Assembly: GCF_000373385.1 (NCBI RefSeq)
Contig: NZ_KB891317.1
Location: 248,001 to 312,000 of the forward strand
Origin: Thiobacillus thioparus DSM 505
GTDB taxonomy: Bacteria; Pseudomonadota; Gammaproteobacteria; Burkholderiales; Thiobacillaceae
Direction of reading: 5' to 3'
Length of the DNA stretch: 64,000 nucleotides
This document shows positions 59,586 to 64,000 of the stretch, piece by piece; the first letter of the stretch is position 1; the number at the start of each line of letters is the position of its first letter. Under the pieces are notes generated by a model, which saw only the letters and a list, made by a program, of their open reading frames with translations, made no database searches and had not been told where the DNA came from. A program made the position numbers and the translations under genes.

Positions 59586-59894
59586 ATGAAAAGAGCCCAA
59601 GACCTCAACCAGCTGACAGACCTGGTGCACGAAGCGGTGTACGAAGTCGAAGAACTGCGTGCCTGCCTGGAACACGATGACGAGGAGGCGTCGATCTACA
59701 CCCCGTTCCTGGACGACCTCGACAAGATGCTGCGCGACCTGCACGAATCGATGGCGTCCGGAAAGTATGCGGGCGTGGGATCGGGCGAGGACCTGTCCTT
59801 CATGCCATTGTTCAAGAAACACGAACGTAACATCCCGTTCCGTGAACTGCTGCGCACCATCAATGCGACGCATCGCGAGGGATACGAGCCGTAA
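59586..59894 (+). CDS. Unknown 102-residue acidic protein
   Basis: This soluble protein, mostly helical and acidic, starts MKRAQDLNQLTDLVHEAVYE. It has two helical segments separated by ASIYTPFLDDLDKMLRDLHE and a conserved-looking GSGEDLSFMPLFKKH. No transmembrane part, signal or known domain is seen. An upstream extension of the frame exists, but ATG 59586 begins the regular composition. It is divergent from ada and stands alone. I do not know its function. Confidence 0.7.
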   Translation: MKRAQDLNQLTDLVHEAVYEVEELRACLEHDDEEASIYTPFLDDLDKMLRDLHESMASGKYAGVGSGEDLSFMPLFKKHERNIPFRELLRTINATHREGYEP

Positions 59895-60095
59895 TGACGG
59901 CCTGACCCGGCTCGGGTTATAAAAAGCAGGTTAAGGCGAGTCAAGCCGAACGAGGAATCCGCATCTTCCGGTTCGCTCGCGCAACCGGAATGGTCTTACG
60001 TCCGTTTCGGATAATGCCGATTCGTCCGGGCGGGCGTATCCGGGCATAGTGCGAGCTCGGTCACCGAGTGCCGCGCCCATGCCGGCAGAGTAAAC

Positions 60096-60641
60096 ATGAG
60101 CATAGAAAACCCCGTCAAACGTCTGCTGATGACTGTGACCCAAGGTGTTTATGTAGTGGGCGTGGGGCAGGGCGGCCTGCGGAATGCCTTCACCGCCTCG
60201 TCGGTCATGCAGGTGTCCATGCAACCGCCCATGCTGGCGATTGCCGTCAATCCCGACAATGCTTCATATCCCTTGCTCGTGGAAAGCGGCGTGTTCGCAG
60301 TGACGGTATTGCAGCGCGACCAATGCGCCCTCGCAGACTTCTTCGGCAACCATAGCGCCCAGGACGAGGACAAACTGAGCGCAGTAGCCTGGCACGCAGC
60401 CCCCTCAGGCGCTCCGATACTAGATGAAGGGCTGTCCTATCTCGACTGCCGCGTCGTAGCAGGATATCCGGCTGGCGACCACAGGGTGATTTTGGCCGAG
60501 ATAATGGGCGGCGGTTTCTTGCAGGAACGCGTCCGACCCCTGCGTTATGACGAAGTGGAAGACATGGACGGAAGCGACGAATTGTTGCCCGAGCACCTCG
60601 GTATCGCTGGCGAGCGTAACGAGTTTCCCGGTCGTTCATGA
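60096..60641 (+). CDS. Flavin reductase-like (FMN-binding split barrel) protein
   Basis: This is a 181-residue protein of the flavin_Reduct family. It shows the conserved pattern in YVVGVGQGGLRNAFTASSVM, MQVSMQPPMLAIAVNPDNAS and VESGVFAVTVLQRDQCALAD, and ends with YLDCRVVAGYPAGDHRVILA. Such proteins bind FMN and reduce flavin with NAD(P)H or serve as the reductase part of two-component monooxygenases. No monooxygenase partner lies near. Substrate unknown. Confidence 0.85.
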   Translation: MSIENPVKRLLMTVTQGVYVVGVGQGGLRNAFTASSVMQVSMQPPMLAIAVNPDNASYPLLVESGVFAVTVLQRDQCALADFFGNHSAQDEDKLSAVAWHAAPSGAPILDEGLSYLDCRVVAGYPAGDHRVILAEIMGGGFLQERVRPLRYDEVEDMDGSDELLPEHLGIAGERNEFPGRS

Positions 60642-60692
60642 CGCGCCGCATGACAGGCGGAAAGCTCTGGCCGGTTCCAAGGAGCGAACGGC

Positions 60693-61115
60693 TTACTTGA
60701 CGGTGAGCTGGTTGTTGACGCTTGCCACACCCTCTACGCCCTGAGCAATCTTCGTGGCGAGCTCCTTGGCCGAATCGCTCTGTACCGTACCGGTCAGCGT
60801 CACCACGCCATGGTCCGTTTCAACCGAAATATCGAGCCCCTTGAGGGTGTCGTTGGCCAGATACTTGCCTTTGATCGACGTCGTAATCGTGGCGTCGTCG
60901 ATAGCTTGGCCTGCCTGGTCGGCTTTCTGTTCAAGCGTGTTGCCCAGTTCCTGGGTTGCCTGCTTGGTATGGTCGATGGCATTGTCCATTTTCTCGCCCG
61001 TCGTCGGGCTGGTTGCATTGGCCGGCTGATCTGCAGGCTTACGGTCACAGCCGGTTGCCAGCAGGGTAAGGCCTGAAGCCAGGGCGAATGCTGCAATACT
61101 GGATACGTGTTTCAT
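60693..61115 (-). CDS. BON-domain lipoprotein (OsmY-like)
   Basis: This is a 140-residue lipoprotein. The lipobox LATGCD at residues 20-25 follows a signal peptide (MKHVSSIAAFALASGLTLL). A coiled amphipathic part (KMDNAIDHTKQATQELGNTL) leads to one BON domain (about residues 75-140; ISVETDHGVVTLTGTVQSDS; GVEGVASVNNQLTVK). OsmY-like BON proteins sit in the periplasm or outer membrane and rise with osmotic or envelope stress. An AAGGAGAT ribosome site is close to the ATG. Confidence 0.9.
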   Translation of the reverse strand: MKHVSSIAAFALASGLTLLATGCDRKPADQPANATSPTTGEKMDNAIDHTKQATQELGNTLEQKADQAGQAIDDATITTSIKGKYLANDTLKGLDISVETDHGVVTLTGTVQSDSAKELATKIAQGVEGVASVNNQLTVK

Positions 61116-61348
61116 GAGGATCTCCTTACGGAAGGGATAGGAGCCAACGATGCAACGTGGCTGCTGGCTACGCACCGAGCGGGGACGCTGTGATGTCGGC
61201 GACGCAGATGAAAATTTAATGGGAGTGCCGTTCCGGCCGTATAGGTAAATGGCGCACCCGCTTGTAGGACAACTGTCAATCGGGTTTTCTGCAGGGTGGG
61301 CGGCTTGCCTGTGCGGCACCACGGATGGATGGTCGCGGTGTAGGGGCC

Positions 61349-62548
61349 TTATTCGGTCCGCAATGCATCCACCGGATTGAGCCGTGCCGCGCGCATCGCC
61401 GGCACCACGCCGGCCGCCAGCCCGATCAGCACCGACACCCCCAGCGCGCCGAAGGCATAGTCCCACGGCGTGTTGACCGGCAGATCCCTCACGGTGAGCT
61501 TCAGGAGTGCGGCGATGCCCGCGCCGACGGCCAGTCCACCGAGTCCGCCCAGAGTGGACAGCACGGTCGATTCCATCAGGAACAGGGTGCGAATCTGGGC
61601 GTGCGTGGTCCCCAGGGCGGTGAGCAGGCCGATCTCGGCGACGCGCTCGGCCACCGCGATGTGCATCAGCGTGACCATGCCCACTGCGCCCACCAGCAGC
61701 GAAATGCCGCCGAGCGCGGCGACGGCGAAGGTCAGCACTTCGAGCACGGTGCTCAGCGTGTCGAGCATCTGTTGTTGTGGCGTCAGGGTGAAATCCTCGC
61801 GGCCGTGGCGCGCGATCAGGATGCGCTTGGCATCGGCGACCACCGCCTTGAGCGGCGCGCCGGGCCGGTAGGCGATGTGGATTTCCATCACGCCTTCGCG
61901 GTTGAAGACTTCCAGCGCGCGCGCGGTGGGGATGTAGACGGTGTCGTCGAGATCGAAACCGAGCACCTGGCCCTTGGGCGCCATGACGCCGATGATGCGG
62001 AAGCGCGACGCCCCGACCTGCAGGGAGGCACCTAGCGGATTGCTTGTGCCGAACAGCTCGGTTCGCACTTTCGCGCCCAGTACGGCATAGGCGCGCGGAT
62101 TGCGCGGATCGTCGGCGGGCAGATATTGGCCGACCGCCACGTGCATGTTGAAGGCGCGCGAAAAGTCCGGCCCCTCGCCGTACACCGTCACGCGGCGGCT
62201 GCGGCCGTGGGCGCGGATTTCCGCGTTGCCCATCACGCCCGCGTTGGTGTACTGCGCGTAGCGCGAGGTCTTCAGCGCCAGCGCATCTTCGATCGTCAGC
62301 AGCCGCGCGCTTCCGATGGCGCCGACCGAGGCGCCGTGCGTCGTGATTTTGCCCGGGCTGACGTTGATGATGTTGGTGCCGAACTGGGTGAACTCGGACA
62401 GCACGAATTGATGGATGCCGTCGCCGATCGAGGTGAGCAGGATCACCGCGGCGATGCCGACCGCGATGCCCGTGGCGGACAGGAAGGTGCGCAACCGGTG
62501 CGCGGTCAAGGCGTGCAGGGCGAAGCGCAGGGTGTCGATGAAACTCAT
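61349..62548 (-). CDS. MacB-type ABC transporter permease (second permease)
   Basis: This is a 399-residue permease with four helices: one near residue 25 and three at the end. A large periplasmic MacB_PCD domain lies between them (SIGDGIHQFVLSEFTQFGTN; LGAKVRTELFGTSNPLGASL). The C-terminal FtsX-like part is ALGGISLLVGAVGMVTLMHI with RVAEIGLLTALGTTHAQIRT. It starts MSFIDTLRFALHAL at 62548 and overlaps the first permease stop by four bases; the longer frame lies inside that gene. With its partners it would form an efflux or lipoprotein-handling ABC complex. Substrate unknown. Confidence 0.9.
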   Translation of the reverse strand: MSFIDTLRFALHALTAHRLRTFLSATGIAVGIAAVILLTSIGDGIHQFVLSEFTQFGTNIINVSPGKITTHGASVGAIGSARLLTIEDALALKTSRYAQYTNAGVMGNAEIRAHGRSRRVTVYGEGPDFSRAFNMHVAVGQYLPADDPRNPRAYAVLGAKVRTELFGTSNPLGASLQVGASRFRIIGVMAPKGQVLGFDLDDTVYIPTARALEVFNREGVMEIHIAYRPGAPLKAVVADAKRILIARHGREDFTLTPQQQMLDTLSTVLEVLTFAVAALGGISLLVGAVGMVTLMHIAVAERVAEIGLLTALGTTHAQIRTLFLMESTVLSTLGGLGGLAVGAGIAALLKLTVRDLPVNTPWDYAFGALGVSVLIGLAAGVVPAMRAARLNPVDALRTE

Positions 62549-63747
62549 TTTCCGCTCAGCGCCAGAACAGGGTCCAGCCGCGCCGCGCGCGCGGCGGGCA
62601 GCAGGCTGGCGATGATGCCGGTGAGAATCGCAGTGGCGACGCCGGCTAGGCTGGCCCAGTGCGGCGGCCAGGCGGGGAGTGTGGGATAGGCGAGGCGGAT
62701 TCCCCAGGCGCTGAGGTTCCCCAGCGCGTAGCCGATGGCGCCGCCCGCCAGCGACAGCCACAGCGCCTCGGCGAAGAACAGGCGGCGTATGTCGGCGGCG
62801 GGCGCGCCGAGGGCTTTCAGGAGGCCGATTTCCGAGGTGCGTTGCGCCACCGCGACCAGCATCACGTTCATCACCAGGATGCCGGCGACCGCCAGGCTGA
62901 TGGCGGCGATGCCCGCCACGCCCAGGGTCAGCGCGCGCAGGATGCGGTCGAAAGTGGCGAGGATCGCGTCCTGGGTGATGACGGTGACGTCCTCCTCGCC
63001 GTCGTGGCGCAGCTTCAGGGCGTGGGCGATGGCGGCCTTGGCTGGCTCGATGTCGGTGCGGCTGCGGGCCTCGACCAGGATGCGGAACAGCGTGTTGGTG
63101 TTGAACAGTTCCTGCGCGTAGTCGATCGGGATGATGACGATCTCGTCGGAATTGAATCCCATCGACTCGCCCTGGGGGGCCAGCACGCCGGACACCAGGA
63201 AGCGGCTGTCGCCCAGGCGGATGCGCTGGCCGACCGGCTCGCCGTCAGGAAAGAATTCGTGCGCAAGCGTGCTGCCCAGCACGATCTGTGCGCTGCGTTC
63301 CGAGCCGTGGGCGAGAAAGCTGCCCTGCGACAGCTTCATGTGCCGGATCGGCAGCAGTTCGGACGTGCTGCCGAGCACGGTCACTTCGCGCAGGCGGCCG
63401 CCGGACGTGAGCTCGGCCACGCCCACGTTGAGCGGTGCCATGCGCTTGACCTGCGGCAGATGGGCAATGAAGCGGGCGTCTTCCAGGGTCAGGTCGCGTG
63501 GCGTCTGGCCGAGCGCGGCGCCGGGGAAGCCGCCCGAGGTCTCGGCGCGGCCCGGCAGGACGAAGACCAGATTGGTGCCGAGCGAGGAAAACTGCCCGAC
63601 CACATAGCGCCGTGCGCCGTCGCCGAGCGCGGTCAGCACCACCACCGCCGCCACTCCCAGCGCCATCGCCAGTACGATGAGCAGCGAGCGGGTACGGTAG
63701 CTCACCACGGTCTGCAAGGAGAGGGTCAGCGTGTCGCGCAGGTTCAT
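62545..63747 (-). CDS. MacB-type ABC transporter permease (first permease)
   Basis: This is a 400-residue permease with the same plan as its neighbour: an N-terminal helix (RSLLIVLAMALGVAAVVVLT), a periplasmic MacB_PCD domain (LGSTLAHEFFPDGEPVGQRI), and three C-terminal helices with AVAQRTSEIGLLKALGAPAADI. The two permeases are similar, indicating duplication, and probably form a heterodimer. It overlaps the ATPase gene by four bases at its start and the second permease by four bases at its end. Confidence 0.91.
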   Translation of the reverse strand: MNLRDTLTLSLQTVVSYRTRSLLIVLAMALGVAAVVVLTALGDGARRYVVGQFSSLGTNLVFVLPGRAETSGGFPGAALGQTPRDLTLEDARFIAHLPQVKRMAPLNVGVAELTSGGRLREVTVLGSTSELLPIRHMKLSQGSFLAHGSERSAQIVLGSTLAHEFFPDGEPVGQRIRLGDSRFLVSGVLAPQGESMGFNSDEIVIIPIDYAQELFNTNTLFRILVEARSRTDIEPAKAAIAHALKLRHDGEEDVTVITQDAILATFDRILRALTLGVAGIAAISLAVAGILVMNVMLVAVAQRTSEIGLLKALGAPAADIRRLFFAEALWLSLAGGAIGYALGNLSAWGIRLAYPTLPAWPPHWASLAGVATAILTGIIASLLPAARAARLDPVLALSGK

Positions 63748-64000
63748 TTTTCGTCGGCGACGATCTCGCCATCGCGCATCGCAATGTGGCGATGCGCACG
63801 GGCGCCGAGCTCACGGTCGTGGGTAACGACGATCAGCGTGGTGCCGGCATGGTGCAGGCCCTCGAGCAGTTCCATCACTTCGGTGCCGATACGGTGGTCG
63901 AGGTTGCCGGTCGGCTCGTCGGCCAGCAGTGCGGTGGGGCGCAGGATGGTGGCGCGCGCGATCGCCACGCGCTGGCGTTGTCCGCCGGAGAGCTCGGCCG
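63744..64000 (-). CDS. ABC transporter ATP-binding protein (MacB/LolD type), C-terminal part; runs off the window
   Basis: The last 85 residues are visible, read leftward from the window edge. They show the signature motif ELSGGQRQRVAIARA, Walker B ALLADEPTGNLDHR, and the H-loop IVVTHDRELG, ending in RDGEIVADEK. The Walker A part lies outside. The 'EPTGNLD' form is typical of LolD/MacB-type ATPases. It overlaps the first permease by four bases and heads the operon. Confidence 0.93.
   Translation of the reverse strand, partial: AELSGGQRQRVAIARATILRPTALLADEPTGNLDHRIGTEVMELLEGLHHAGTTLIVVTHDRELGARAHRHIAMRDGEIVADEK

Overview
The window looks like a chromosomal segment of a sulfur-oxidising betaproteobacterium, most likely a Thiobacillus-like member of the Nitrosomonadales. 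Three things point there. The DNA is GC-rich. The housekeeping order gyrA-serC-pdxB/serA-like-pheA-hisC-tyrA-aroA-cmk-rpsA-ihfB-lapA-lapB-pyrF-ugd-hldE1-hldD-cysM-radA is typical of beta-proteobacteria. Dissimilatory sulfur genes (dsrA, aprMBA, qmoAB-hdrCB) sit among these core genes. The species call is inference from gene content; no 16S rRNA gene is present.

Layout. 1-2473: edge of a heavy-metal efflux locus (start of an outer-membrane factor) divergent from a CusRS-type two-component system, with a perfect inverted repeat between them. 2590-2957: wreck of a small tyrosine-recombinase integrase. 3217-8345 (minus): pepN, prfB with its programmed frameshift, and a DUF4010/MgtC-type membrane protein. 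8601-10985: a dihaem cytochrome c fused to DUF302, a free DUF302 protein, a universal stress protein and a small unknown. 11056-12360 (minus): a solitary dsrA with no dsrB. 12974-17025: a receiver, an HD-GYP response regulator and a large hybrid histidine kinase. 17708-22194: aprM-aprB-aprA followed by three poorly known small genes. 22812-23178 (minus): ssrA (tmRNA) with its terminator. 23325-26399 (minus): sirB2-like, gph, ubiG and an mtaD-type deaminase.

26507-46387 is a long plus-strand core block: DNA gyrase A, serine and aromatic amino-acid synthesis (several stop/start overlaps), nucleotide synthesis, ribosomal protein S1, IHF beta, LPS assembly, heptose and UDP-glucuronate synthesis, CysM and RadA. 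It is followed by a FeoB-like iron transporter whose G domain looks inactive, and by prfC on the other strand. 50541-55669 is the qmoA-qmoB-hdrC-hdrB operon. The rest holds a CZB-domain protein, a PEP-CTERM protein, a TRIC-type channel, Ada, a flavin-reductase-like protein, a BON-domain lipoprotein, and a MacB-type ABC exporter cut by the window end.

How it fits together. AprBA oxidises sulfite plus AMP to APS in the cytoplasm. Electrons should leave through AprM and/or the Qmo-Hdr flavoprotein complex to the quinone pool. The usual membrane subunit QmoC is absent and two soluble Hdr-type subunits replace its soluble part. AprM, encoded about 33 kb away, has the kind of histidine-bearing membrane helices that QmoC would have supplied. 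The most interesting leads are this split electron-transfer path, the conserved-looking unknown genes behind aprA, the orphan dsrA, the cytochrome-DUF302 pair and the FeoB with broken GTPase motifs.
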